NCBI GenBank assembly: GCA_001512945.1
Contig: LFTF01000042.1
Span: 6,735 to 26,058 of the forward strand
Reading direction: 5' to 3'
Origin: Clostridiales bacterium DTU023
GTDB lineage: Bacteria > Bacillota > Clostridia > Saccharofermentanales > DTU023
DNA: 19,324 bases
In this document: positions 7,439 to 15,050 of the stretch, piece by piece
Position numbering within the stretch: position 1 is the stretch's first letter
Layout of the letters: every line of letters begins with the position of its first letter
Translations under genes and position numbers: made by a program
Notes under the pieces: model-generated
Databases searched by the model: none
What the model saw: only the letters and a program-made list of their open reading frames with translations
What the model was told of the DNA's origin: nothing

Positions 7439-8557
7439 ATGTCACATACAATCGATTTAATGGGACTTCAACTAAAAAATCCCATTATGACCGCTTCGGG
7501 CCCGTGGGCGGGCGATGCAGTGGGCATCCAGCGCTGCATTGACGCAGGCGCGGCGGCGGTGATCACAGAAACAATCTCCCTTGAGGCAAAACAGCGGATC
7601 AGTCCCAGACTATTTTGTGATGACGACGGACTTTTTAATACCATGCTCTATTCCAATATGCACCTCGAGGAGTGGGAGGAAGAGCTCAGTACGATCGACC
7701 GAAAAGATGCCAAACTGATATGCAGTATCTGGGGTTCCACAGCGTCTGAAATTGCTTATCTTTCGAAAAAAGTAGAGCATATGGGAGCGGATGCGATCGA
7801 AATTAGCATTTCTGCCCCAATCGGAAGCCGCAATCTACGTATGTTGAGGCATTCGTGCGATATACAAGAGTTTATGGGAGCTGCTGTCAAAGCAGTGGAC
7901 ATTCCTGTCATGGTTAAACTCTCCTACGAAGCGGCATCTTCCCCCAATTTTCTTCGGGAACTTGAGCTTTCGGGAATTCGCGCGGTCAGTGCAATCGATG
8001 CCCTAAAAGGCCTCGCAGGCGTTGACATCGAAAACCAGCGTTCCCTGATGCCCACTTACGGCGGTTACACAGGGCAACATATCCGCCCGGTATCGCTCGC
8101 GACGACGGCGGCCTTGCATCAGTACACACCGTTGCAGGTAGTAAGTTCCGGCGGTGTGCTCGATCACGAAACAGCGATTGAGTTTCTTATGCTTGGCGCC
8201 ACGGCCGTTCAGCTTGCATCTGCGATCTTGTGCAGCGGGTACGGAATCATTACGGAAATAGTTCGCAATCTCGAACATTGGCTTACCGAACACGGTTATT
8301 CGAGTGTTGACACATTAAGAGGCACCGCGCTTCGGTCACTTCGCGCGTTCGAGGATATCGTCCCCAGATCTCTCTGTGCGTCTGTAAATGAAAAATGCCG
8401 TCGTACCGAGTGCTTGATTTGCGCGCAAAGCTGCCTGCAAGATGCCGTTTACCTTGATGAGGCCGGCACTATTGCGATCGACCCTGACCGTTGTGACGGG
8501 TGCGGACTTTGCGTCGAACGGTGCCCGCATGGGTTGCTGACACTTGAATGGCGTTGA
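7439..8557 (+). CDS. PreA/dihydroorotate dehydrogenase-like FMN protein with C-terminal iron-sulfur domain
   Basis: A 372-residue protein. The ATG at 7439 follows AAGAGG and sits 10 bases after the regulator stop. Residues 1-300 form a dihydropyrimidine/dihydroorotate dehydrogenase-type FMN barrel: KNPIMTASGPW at the start, VKLSYEA with the conserved FMN Lys (Lys160), and VSSGGV plus a GATAVQLASAI phosphate site. Residues 320-362 carry two four-Cys sets: Cys320/325/328/332, in the unusual spacing CxxxxCxxCxxxC, and a canonical Cys352/355/358/362 ferredoxin cluster. Against mammalian DPD, the pyrimidine contacts Asn609, Asn668, Asn736 and Thr737 are replaced by Ala102, Ser123, Asp187 and Ala188, and the catalytic Cys671 by Ala126. 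No preT partner is next to it. It is likely a ferredoxin-linked oxidoreductase, but ordinary uracil or thymine reduction looks doubtful. Confidence 0.8.
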   Translation: MSHTIDLMGLQLKNPIMTASGPWAGDAVGIQRCIDAGAAAVITETISLEAKQRISPRLFCDDDGLFNTMLYSNMHLEEWEEELSTIDRKDAKLICSIWGSTASEIAYLSKKVEHMGADAIEISISAPIGSRNLRMLRHSCDIQEFMGAAVKAVDIPVMVKLSYEAASSPNFLRELELSGIRAVSAIDALKGLAGVDIENQRSLMPTYGGYTGQHIRPVSLATTAALHQYTPLQVVSSGGVLDHETAIEFLMLGATAVQLASAILCSGYGIITEIVRNLEHWLTEHGYSSVDTLRGTALRSLRAFEDIVPRSLCASVNEKCRRTECLICAQSCLQDAVYLDEAGTIAIDPDRCDGCGLCVERCPHGLLTLEWR

Positions 8558-8643
8558 ATCAGGTTTTTAAAACTTAAATTTACCGCCGATGAAACGTGTG
8601 ACTGCAAGTTTCCACTGTACGGTCTTGCGCTAAGTTCACTTTT

Positions 8644-8657
8644 ATCAATACATTGAT
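8644..8657. repeat. Palindrome ATCAAT-AC-ATTGAT upstream of the hydroxylase operon
   Basis: A perfect 6-2-6 inverted repeat about 80 bases upstream of the predicted -35 of the hydroxylase operon. It differs from the LacI-type palindrome shared with the permease gene, so it could be the site of a second regulator. No copy was noticed in the other promoter regions. The function is a guess. Confidence 0.3.
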
Positions 8658-8736
8658 CGGAATGACGATCTTTCCATGCATATAAAATGGACGATATTCC
8701 ATGCCAATCCTCTGTGCCACAGTGAATAAACAAACG

Positions 8737-8765
8737 TGGACATCTTCTATGAAATTAGTTACAAT
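8737..8765 (+). promoter_or_regulatory. Promoter of the molybdenum hydroxylase operon
   Basis: TGGACA (8737-8742, 5 of 6 matches to TTGACA) and TACAAT (8760-8765, 5 of 6 matches to TATAAT) are separated by exactly 17 bases and lie 48 bases upstream of the first structural gene. The candidate operator 8749-8764 covers the spacer and -10. Confidence 0.65.
8749..8764. promoter_or_regulatory. Candidate LacI-type operator of the hydroxylase operon
   Basis: ATGAAATTAGTTACAA matches TTGTAATTAGTTACAA, the minus-strand reading of the permease palindrome (6155-6170), at 14 of 16 bases, with 12 contiguous. One half-site (TTACAA) is perfect and the other degenerate. Overlap with the -10 box suggests that bound regulator would exclude RNA polymerase. 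Confidence 0.6.
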
Positions 8766-8812
8766 GAACCAACAAGCAAATCTCCGACACATCGAATGGA
8801 GGGAGCCAATAG

Positions 8813-11143
8813 ATGAAAACTTATACCATCGGAAAATCTATCGGAAGGATAGACGCCCACGCTAAAGTAACGGGGCGGGCGGAGTTCGGAGCGGACATCC
8901 GTCTGCCTGATCTTCTTTACTTGAAAGGTGTCTACAGTCAATACGCCCACGCCAAACTTCTGGCAGTGCACACACAACAAGCTGAAAATATGCCAGGAGT
9001 CGTGTGCGTTGTCACAGGGCAGGATATTCCCGGCGAGCGCATGATCGGTGAACTCTTTATCGACCAGTATCCGCTTGCGTACGATAAAGTGCGGTACCTC
9101 GGCGATGTGATCGCTGTGGTTGCCGCGGATACGCAGGAGCAGGCAGATGCGGCGGCGAAACTTGTCACTGCAGACTACGAACCATTGCCGGTTCTCGGAT
9201 CGCCGAGAGTCGCCATGGAAAGCGAGTACCTGATCAATGAGGAGTATCCGGGCAATATATGTGGAGAAGTCCACATGCGTAAAGGCGATGTTGAGAAGGG
9301 ATTCTCAGAATCGGATGTGGTTGTGAAAACCAATTTCCGTTCAGCCTACATCGAGCACGCTTACCTTGAGCCTGAATCTGTGACGGTTATCCCGAGCCCG
9401 ATGCGTCCCGAACTCACCATTCTGGGATCGATGCAGGCACCTTACAACGCGCGTATTTCACTTCACCGCACGCTCAATGTCCCGATGTCACAGATCATCC
9501 TTCGCCCCAGCACAGTGGGTGGATCATTTGGCGGCAAAATCGAAACAGCGGAAGCAATGTCCATCAGGGCAGGCCTCATCGCCCTGAAAACGGGGCGCCC
9601 CGCTCAATACACGCTGACGCGTGAAGAATCAATGCGGGAGAGCTATAAACGTCACCCCATCGAATTTGAAATGGAGATTGGCGCGACTAAGGACGGAACG
9701 CTGAAATCCATGCGTATTTATTCGATTTCAGATGGCGGCGCTTATACGAACATGTCACCACCCGTTGCTTACAAGACGGCTACACTCGGCGCCGGACCCT
9801 ATCGTCTGGACAACGTCGATGTCACAGCAACCGCTGTCCTCACCAACAATAATCACACTGGTTCAATGCGTGGATTTGGAGTGCCTCAGGCGCTATTTGC
9901 ACTGGAAAATACGTTGGATCAACTGGCCGAAAAGCTGGACATGAGCCCGACAGAATTCAAGAGAAAAAACCTTCTCAAAAATAATGATACGAGTCCCGCC
10001 GGCCATGTGCTTGATTTCCACGAAGTCAGTGTACTGTCTCTCTTGGAAAAAGCAGCGGCCGAACTTGATTTTGACCGTAAGTTCACGCAGTACAAACAAG
10101 AAAACAAAGACCCTAATCGCAGAATTAGACGCGGCGTCGGCATTGCGGTAAGCATGCGCGGCGTGAGTATCGGCGCGGATGGCAACGGGCATGACGTGTC
10201 TCGCATCCTGATCGAAGTCATGCAAGACGCCAGCGTTCATGCCAACCTTGGCCTTGTCGAGCTCGGTCAGGGACTTCGCACATGTCAGATGCAGATGGTT
10301 GCGGAAGGCATGGGCGTGAATGTTGACCGTGTCACGATGGGAGCGACCGATACGTCGAGATCTCCTGTGACCGGTGCCTGCATTGCCTCCAGAGGCACAC
10401 TGCTGGGCGGTGGCGCAACGCTTGACGCCTGTAAACGCGTTCATGCGATTCTGGTGGAAGGCTTGCAGAAGACATACGGCGAAGATATAGGCCCCGTTGT
10501 CTTTGAAAATGATCGCGTACTGTTTGATGATCACGATCTATCTTTTGTCGAAGTGGTCAAGAATTGCTACGGCGCGAACCTTACGCCTATGGCTGTTGGC
10601 ACCTACAGTGTGCCCATCACAAACTGGGACCCGAAAAAAGGTTTCGGCGAGCCGTTCTATACCTATTCATATTCGTGTCAAGCGGCAGAGGTTGAGGTAG
10701 ATCTCGATGTCGGTTCGGTTGATGTGATCAAGATGGTCGGATGCCATGATATGGGCCGTGCCATCAATCCTGTCCTTGTCCACGGGCAAATTTACGGAGG
10801 CCTGGCTATGGCCCAGGGCATGGCGTTATCTGAAGATGTGGGCCATGACAGCAAAACAGGCGCATTGAAGAATCTCAACTTTTCAGGTTACCTGCTGCCG
10901 ACCGTGCTCGACGTACCGGATACGAACGTGCCAATCCTTGAAGAGCATCCCGATCCCAGATCCGCGTTTGGTGGCCGTTCTATTGGCGAACCGTCAACAG
11001 AACCGGGCGCCGCGGCGATTACCTGTGCCGTCAATATGGCGCTGGGCAAGCCGGGCATGATCCATGAATTGCCGTATGACCTTGACCGTGTCTTCGCGGC
11101 CGCACAAGAACTTTGGGGGGAAGACGATGTTGAAATTTCGTGA
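8813..11143 (+). CDS. Molybdenum hydroxylase large (Moco) subunit, xanthine dehydrogenase family
   Basis: A 776-residue catalytic subunit of a xanthine oxidase-family enzyme, which inserts a water-derived oxygen at a ring carbon of a heterocycle. The ATG at 8813 is preceded by GGAGGGAG. The N-terminal a/b hammerhead domain (KVTGRAEFGADI, residues 18-30) precedes the molybdopterin-binding domains: GGSFGGK (236-242), SMRGFGVPQ (351-359), the GLVELGQG loop, and near the C terminus GGRSIGEPSTEP with the catalytic Glu726. Assuming gap-free local alignment, residues matching bovine xanthine oxidase Glu802 and Arg880 are Ile243 and Lys321, so the purine-orienting pair is absent. The FAD and 2Fe-2S subunit genes follow with overlaps of 17 and 8 bases, giving the split three-subunit form common in anaerobes. 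The substrate is unknown; a pyrimidine or other N-heterocycle is suggested by the CodB- and CodA-like neighbours. Confidence 0.9.
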   Translation: MKTYTIGKSIGRIDAHAKVTGRAEFGADIRLPDLLYLKGVYSQYAHAKLLAVHTQQAENMPGVVCVVTGQDIPGERMIGELFIDQYPLAYDKVRYLGDVIAVVAADTQEQADAAAKLVTADYEPLPVLGSPRVAMESEYLINEEYPGNICGEVHMRKGDVEKGFSESDVVVKTNFRSAYIEHAYLEPESVTVIPSPMRPELTILGSMQAPYNARISLHRTLNVPMSQIILRPSTVGGSFGGKIETAEAMSIRAGLIALKTGRPAQYTLTREESMRESYKRHPIEFEMEIGATKDGTLKSMRIYSISDGGAYTNMSPPVAYKTATLGAGPYRLDNVDVTATAVLTNNNHTGSMRGFGVPQALFALENTLDQLAEKLDMSPTEFKRKNLLKNNDTSPAGHVLDFHEVSVLSLLEKAAAELDFDRKFTQYKQENKDPNRRIRRGVGIAVSMRGVSIGADGNGHDVSRILIEVMQDASVHANLGLVELGQGLRTCQMQMVAEGMGVNVDRVTMGATDTSRSPVTGACIASRGTLLGGGATLDACKRVHAILVEGLQKTYGEDIGPVVFENDRVLFDDHDLSFVEVVKNCYGANLTPMAVGTYSVPITNWDPKKGFGEPFYTYSYSCQAAEVEVDLDVGSVDVIKMVGCHDMGRAINPVLVHGQIYGGLAMAQGMALSEDVGHDSKTGALKNLNFSGYLLPTVLDVPDTNVPILEEHPDPRSAFGGRSIGEPSTEPGAAAITCAVNMALGKPGMIHELPYDLDRVFAAAQELWGEDDVEIS

Positions 11144-12002
11144 CTATATAAGAGTCGAATCAAAAGCGGAGTATGAAAAGGCCATCGCGTCCATTGAAGG
11201 ACCCGTCCTACTGTTAGCGGGCGGGAGTGATCTGCTCGTTCAGGCGAGACAGGATGATCGCTATGAAGACCATACCGTGGTCGACATCTTTGGCATTGAG
11301 GAACTTCGCACAATTGAAGATACAGAAGGCCATCTCGTAATCGGTGCTTGCGTGACGCACGAAGCCATTGCACAGTCACTACTGGTGAACCGTTACGCGC
11401 CGATCCTGGCGGAAGCGGCGCTTTCGGTCGGATCCGTGCAGATTCGCAACCACTCATCGATTGGCGGAAACCTCGCGAATGCCTCACCGGCAGCTGACAC
11501 ACTTGCGCCCCTGGCGGTGCTCAACGCTGAAGTTGTGATTCTCAAAGATGGGATCGAAAGCGTTGTTCCGCTCGCCGAGATTTTTGAAGGTCCGTATAAA
11601 ACCAATTTGGGCGATCGTGACCTGATCGTCAGCGTTCGTGTTCCCAAGCTTTCGGCAGACGTTCGGCACGATTATACGAAAGTGGGCAGAAGAAAAGCGC
11701 TCTCTATCTCGCGTATGACTATCGCGACACTCCTTCAAACTGATGAGAACGGCGTCGTGACAAGATTTGACATGACGATGGGAGCCACGTTCCCATGCCC
11801 GATGACATTCCCGGATATTTCCGCGATGCTGGTCGGCAAACGTCCCACGAAAGAGGATATTAGCGAAGTCGCTCGCGCCTTGTCTGCTAAGATTCCGGAG
11901 ATTGCCGGTATCCGCGCCTCGACACGCTATAAGCAACCAGTATGCCGCCGGCTTAGCGTACGCATTCTGCAAGAACTGATCGGAGATGAACAACATGCGT
12001 AA
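11127..12002 (+). CDS. Molybdenum hydroxylase FAD subunit
   Basis: A 291-residue subunit of the CoxM/XdhB type, which passes electrons from the iron-sulfur clusters through FAD to NAD+ or another acceptor. The ATG at 11127 is chosen because it follows GGGGGGAAG and begins MLKFRDYIRVES; it overlaps the end of the Moco subunit gene by 17 bases. FAD-binding elements are LLAGGSDLLVQAR near the N terminus and the segment from SIGGNLANASPAADTLAP. The C-terminal CO dehydrogenase flavoprotein domain follows (KVGRRKALSISRM). The enzyme is presumably cytosolic. No feature reveals the electron acceptor. Confidence 0.9.
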   Translation: MLKFRDYIRVESKAEYEKAIASIEGPVLLLAGGSDLLVQARQDDRYEDHTVVDIFGIEELRTIEDTEGHLVIGACVTHEAIAQSLLVNRYAPILAEAALSVGSVQIRNHSSIGGNLANASPAADTLAPLAVLNAEVVILKDGIESVVPLAEIFEGPYKTNLGDRDLIVSVRVPKLSADVRHDYTKVGRRKALSISRMTIATLLQTDENGVVTRFDMTMGATFPCPMTFPDISAMLVGKRPTKEDISEVARALSAKIPEIAGIRASTRYKQPVCRRLSVRILQELIGDEQHA

Positions 12003-12471
12003 GATTAACTTAACCTTTACACTCAACGGCAAACCGTACGACATAGAGGCCAATCCCGGTGCCCGCATGATTGATGTGATCCGCGACGATCTTGGATTGA
12101 CTGGTACCAAGGAAGGTTGCAGTGTAGGTGAATGTGGTGCTTGCACCGTGATTCTGAACGGTGATGCCGTTGCCAGTTGCATGGTCCTTGCGGGCAGTAT
12201 GCAGGGCGCCGATATTCTCACCATTGAAGCCATGAGCGAACTCAAACTCGGAAACCTCCTGCAGGAGAGCTTCGTCGAAGAGGACGCTGTCCAGTGTGGA
12301 TTCTGCACTCCGGGGTTTATCATGAGCGCCTATGCGCTTCTCAAGAAGAATCCCGATGCGACAAGGCAGGAAATCCGCGAAGGAGTTGCGGGAAATCTAT
12401 GTCGCTGTACCGGCTACATCCAGATTGTGAATGCCATTGAAAATGCCGCTCATCACATGCGGGAAGAGTAA
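11995..12471 (+). CDS. Molybdenum hydroxylase 2Fe-2S subunit
   Basis: A 158-residue subunit of the CoxS/XdhC type carrying two 2Fe-2S clusters that link Moco to FAD. The plant-ferredoxin-type cluster uses Cys42, Cys47, Cys50 and Cys62 (CSVGECGAC...C). The four-helix-domain cluster uses Cys101, Cys104, Cys136 and Cys138 (CGFCTPG...CRCTGY). The ATG at 11995 is preferred over the one at 11986 because GGAG (11982-11985) is then 9 bases upstream rather than touching the codon. The start overlaps the FAD-subunit stop by 8 bases (ATGCGTAA), consistent with translational coupling. The length is normal for the family. Confidence 0.93.
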   Translation: MRKINLTFTLNGKPYDIEANPGARMIDVIRDDLGLTGTKEGCSVGECGACTVILNGDAVASCMVLAGSMQGADILTIEAMSELKLGNLLQESFVEEDAVQCGFCTPGFIMSAYALLKKNPDATRQEIREGVAGNLCRCTGYIQIVNAIENAAHHMREE

Positions 12472-12495
12472 TACGAAATTGAGACAATTGAGTGG

Positions 12496-12519
12496 ATCGC
12501 CGGGATAATGCCCGGCGAT
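12496..12519 (+). repeat. Hairpin between hydroxylase operon and amidohydrolase gene
   Basis: ATCGCCGGG (12496-12504) pairs perfectly with CCCGGCGAT (12511-12519) around a 6-base loop. It resembles a terminator stem but has no T-run behind it (TCGCGCTTGACGG). It may instead act in partial termination or in protecting the upstream mRNA end. Confidence 0.5.
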
Positions 12520-12564
12520 TCGCGCTTGACGGTCAGTATGAGGTGAAAACAAGCCAGCTGACTG

Positions 12565-12570
12565 TATAAT
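12565..12570 (+). promoter_or_regulatory. Possible -10 box for the amidohydrolase gene
   Basis: A perfect TATAAT lies 37 bases before the ATG. No -35 is seen at the normal spacing; the nearest TTGACG (12526-12531) is 33 bases away. The gene may have its own weak promoter or be read through from the hydroxylase operon. Confidence 0.4.
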
Positions 12571-12606
12571 GAAATAAGAAATATTTGGACATTAAAGGAG
12601 CCTGTC

Positions 12607-13839
12607 ATGTCATTACTAATCAAGAATTGCACGTTGAGACACCGTGAAGGTTTATGGGATGTTTTCTGCGAAGGAAAGAAGATCAAAGCGATCGGCCAGG
12701 GTCTCGATCAAGCTGCCGAAACTACGATTGACGTGGAGAGCAAGCTTCTTGTTCCTGCGCTCATTGAGCCACATATTCACCTCGATAAGGTCAATATTCT
12801 AGACAGTGTTCGCAAAAATGTCAGCGGTACGCTGACGGAGGCGATCGAGATCATCTGGGATCGTAAAAAAACATATACAGACGAAGATATTATCGAACGC
12901 GCCGGAGCCGTTCTCGACAAAGCTCTGATGAACGGCACACTGGCCGTTAGGACACATGTCGACATTGACACGATCGGGGGCCTAAAGCCGCTGAAGGGTA
13001 TTCTGGCTCTTCGTGAACGCTATAAAGACAGAATGACTCTGCAGCTGATCGCCTTCCCACAGGAGGGCATCATCAAAGATCCCGGCTGTGACGAGCTTAT
13101 GGATGAAGCTATGCGCATGGGCTGTGACATCGTTGGTGGCATGCCGGCCAATGAACTCACACCAGCTGACAGTTTGGCACATGTGAAATTCTGTTTTGAT
13201 CTCGCTGAGAAATACGACGCTGACGTCGATATGCATGTCGATGAGACGGACGATCCGTTCTATCGGACACTCGAAATGGTCGCTGATGAAACAATCAAAC
13301 GCGGTTGGCAAGGCCGTGTGACGGCCGGCCATACCTGCGCGCTTGCGGCATACGATGACCACTACGCCGCCTACGTGATCGAAAAGGTTGCCCGCGCAGG
13401 CATCCACATGATCACAAACCCCGTGACCAACCTGATGCTTCAGGGCAGACTTGACAAGCAGCCGATCCGAAGAGGCATAACGCGAGTCAAAGAACTACTC
13501 GAAGCGGGCGTCAACGTGTGTTTCGGTCAGGATTGTGTCAATGACACCTTCTATCCTCTTGGGTGTGCTGATATGTTGCAGGTGGCCAACGTCACTGTTC
13601 ACGCCGCTCAGATGAGTCTTCCGCACGAGCTCGAGAAAGTGTTTGATATGATCACGACCGACGCGAACAAGATTATGAACCTCGAAGGCTACGGCCTGGA
13701 AGAGGGTTGCATGGCCAATCTCGTCGTGATCGACGCAAAGAATATCCGCGAAGCGATCGCCCTTTGCCCGAATCGTCCATACGTCATTCGCGAAGGCAAG
13801 ATTATTGTCAAAAACCAACGAACCACTGAATACTGCTAA
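12607..13839 (+). CDS. CodA-like amidohydrolase (cytosine deaminase family)
   Basis: A 410-residue cytosolic metal-dependent deaminase/amidohydrolase, with AAAGGAG before the ATG at 12607. It aligns along its length with E. coli CodA: PHIHLD (His56, His58), RTHVD, FPQEGI (Gln152, like CodA Gln156), HVDETDD (His210, Glu213), AGHTCAL (His242) and VCFGQDCVNDTFYPLG with the metal ligand/catalytic Asp309. Around that Asp, CodA His312-Asp313-Asp314 is Gln-Asp-Cys here and CodA Trp319 is Phe315. CodA Asp314 helps set base specificity, so the substrate may differ from cytosine. The position after the hydroxylase operon, with a CodB-like permease in the same locus, suggests hydrolytic deamination of an imported heterocycle before or after hydroxylation. 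Isoguanine or ammelide-type compounds are also possible. Confidence 0.85.
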   Translation: MSLLIKNCTLRHREGLWDVFCEGKKIKAIGQGLDQAAETTIDVESKLLVPALIEPHIHLDKVNILDSVRKNVSGTLTEAIEIIWDRKKTYTDEDIIERAGAVLDKALMNGTLAVRTHVDIDTIGGLKPLKGILALRERYKDRMTLQLIAFPQEGIIKDPGCDELMDEAMRMGCDIVGGMPANELTPADSLAHVKFCFDLAEKYDADVDMHVDETDDPFYRTLEMVADETIKRGWQGRVTAGHTCALAAYDDHYAAYVIEKVARAGIHMITNPVTNLMLQGRLDKQPIRRGITRVKELLEAGVNVCFGQDCVNDTFYPLGCADMLQVANVTVHAAQMSLPHELEKVFDMITTDANKIMNLEGYGLEEGCMANLVVIDAKNIREAIALCPNRPYVIREGKIIVKNQRTTEYC

Positions 13840-13860
13840 TAGCATACGGTGACCGATTAC

Positions 13861-13889
13861 AAAGAGCCCGCCTTGGCGGGCTCTTTCAT
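13861..13889. terminator. Rho-independent terminator, probably bidirectional
   Basis: AAAGAGCCCGCC (13861-13872) and GGCGGGCTCTTT (13875-13886) form a perfect 12-bp stem (the tip must open, as only TT lies between). Short T-runs flank it on both strands. It lies between the convergent amidohydrolase (ends 13839) and lipoprotein (ends 13971) genes. Confidence 0.8.
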
Positions 13890-13970
13890 TTGAACATTGC
13901 AAATAATTACGCTGTAACCGTGTGGAGAATGCGCAAAATCACCGGGACACTGTTTGCGGGCAGAGCATCA

Positions 13971-15023
13971 TCACGGATGAAACATCACGCTTTTTTGCGC
14001 TTGGGCGTCTGTTACAATGACCCACGTCAAACCGGGGTTGAAAATTAATTCTTCTCCATCCAATCGATAAACGATCGGGTCGGTGTGCGATTTTTTCTCC
14101 CATGTGATGTCATACTTCATGCCGCCCGTCAAGTAGATCGCCTCACCTTTATCGACCCAGTTGATCTTGATGTGAACGCCGTTTGGCATCAAGCTATGCG
14201 GACGGTTGAGGATGATGATATTCGCGATCTCTAGCGCTTTTTTTGTTTGTTCGTCGACAAGTAGAGTGTCATTGTTATATTTGAAATAGCACACTTTCTC
14301 GGGGTCGTAGCGGAATGACTCTGAGAGGCCCGAGAAACGGTAATCGACCGCTGTAACTGCCTCTCCACCATCGCGGGGTAGAAATTTATGATAAGCGCGC
14401 AGACCTTCAACCGGTTCATTCGGCATCAGCGGGGGACGATCCCTTTCGGCCGCGCGATATACCTTTTCCATTGTTGTGTAGAGATTGTGCGGCGCCACGC
14501 GATGATCCGAGCGATAGAAAATACCGAAATGTCCTTTGAGAGCGTCCAGGATACGAATGTCGTTGACGACGGAGCTTGCCTCAATGACGCGATAATTACC
14601 GGCGTAACAGTAGAAAGCTTGATGTTGCGCGACAAGGTCAAGGAAGGCTGGCCGCGCGCTTCGGACAGGGCCGATGACGCCTTCTTCTGCATCGGTTAAA
14701 AGCAACAGGCGCGTAGTCCGCCCTTCTGTCATCATTTGGTAAATCAACTTGGCCTTGTCAAGGCCTGACTGAGGTCTTGCCGAAGCCGTGTTATTAATCA
14801 TAAAAGCTACGGGAAAACGGCCGGGGAAGATAAAGTCCGCTGCAATCAAGGGTGGATCCGTTTGTAAGATGGTGGGGGCTGTTGTTGTGAGAGCTGTTGT
14901 TTTCGCCGTTGTCGTCACCGTCGTCATGTCTGTTGGTTCGGTTTCGAGAGGCTCTGTTTTTCCACATGACAATAGGGTGAGGCAAAGAAAAAGTGTAAGC
15001 AGAATAGCGACTGTTTTATTCAT
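13971..15023 (-). CDS. DUF3048 (YerB-like) lipoprotein
   Basis: A 350-residue exported lipoprotein. The N terminus is a lipoprotein signal, with Lys3, a hydrophobic run and lipobox LLSC (Cys20), followed by a Thr-rich low-complexity linker (about residues 24-57). The two DUF3048 domains follow: FPVAFMINNTASARPQSGLD and the GPVRSARP motif in the N-terminal part, and TYTWEK-like DITWEKKSHTDPIVY and GLTWVIV at the C terminus. The family is widespread in Bacillota and its function is not established. AAGGAA precedes the ATG, and a TATAAT (minus strand, 15051-15056) lies about 28 bases upstream. It is a single-gene unit ending at the terminator 13861-13889. Confidence 0.85.
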   Translation of the reverse strand: MNKTVAILLTLFLCLTLLSCGKTEPLETEPTDMTTVTTTAKTTALTTTAPTILQTDPPLIAADFIFPGRFPVAFMINNTASARPQSGLDKAKLIYQMMTEGRTTRLLLLTDAEEGVIGPVRSARPAFLDLVAQHQAFYCYAGNYRVIEASSVVNDIRILDALKGHFGIFYRSDHRVAPHNLYTTMEKVYRAAERDRPPLMPNEPVEGLRAYHKFLPRDGGEAVTAVDYRFSGLSESFRYDPEKVCYFKYNNDTLLVDEQTKKALEIANIIILNRPHSLMPNGVHIKINWVDKGEAIYLTGGMKYDITWEKKSHTDPIVYRLDGEELIFNPGLTWVIVTDAQAQKSVMFHP

Positions 15024-15050
15024 AAGTAGGTTCCTTCAACGTTTTTGTTT

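Noticed and set aside
9893..10534. A 213-codon minus-strand frame inside the Moco subunit gene
   Set aside because: It is antisense to well-conserved molybdopterin-binding sequence and its translation resembles no protein. It is a shadow of the high-GC third positions.
11484..12323. A 279-codon minus-strand frame across the FAD and 2Fe-2S subunit genes
   Set aside because: It spans two overlapping conserved genes in antisense, with no ribosome site or domain.
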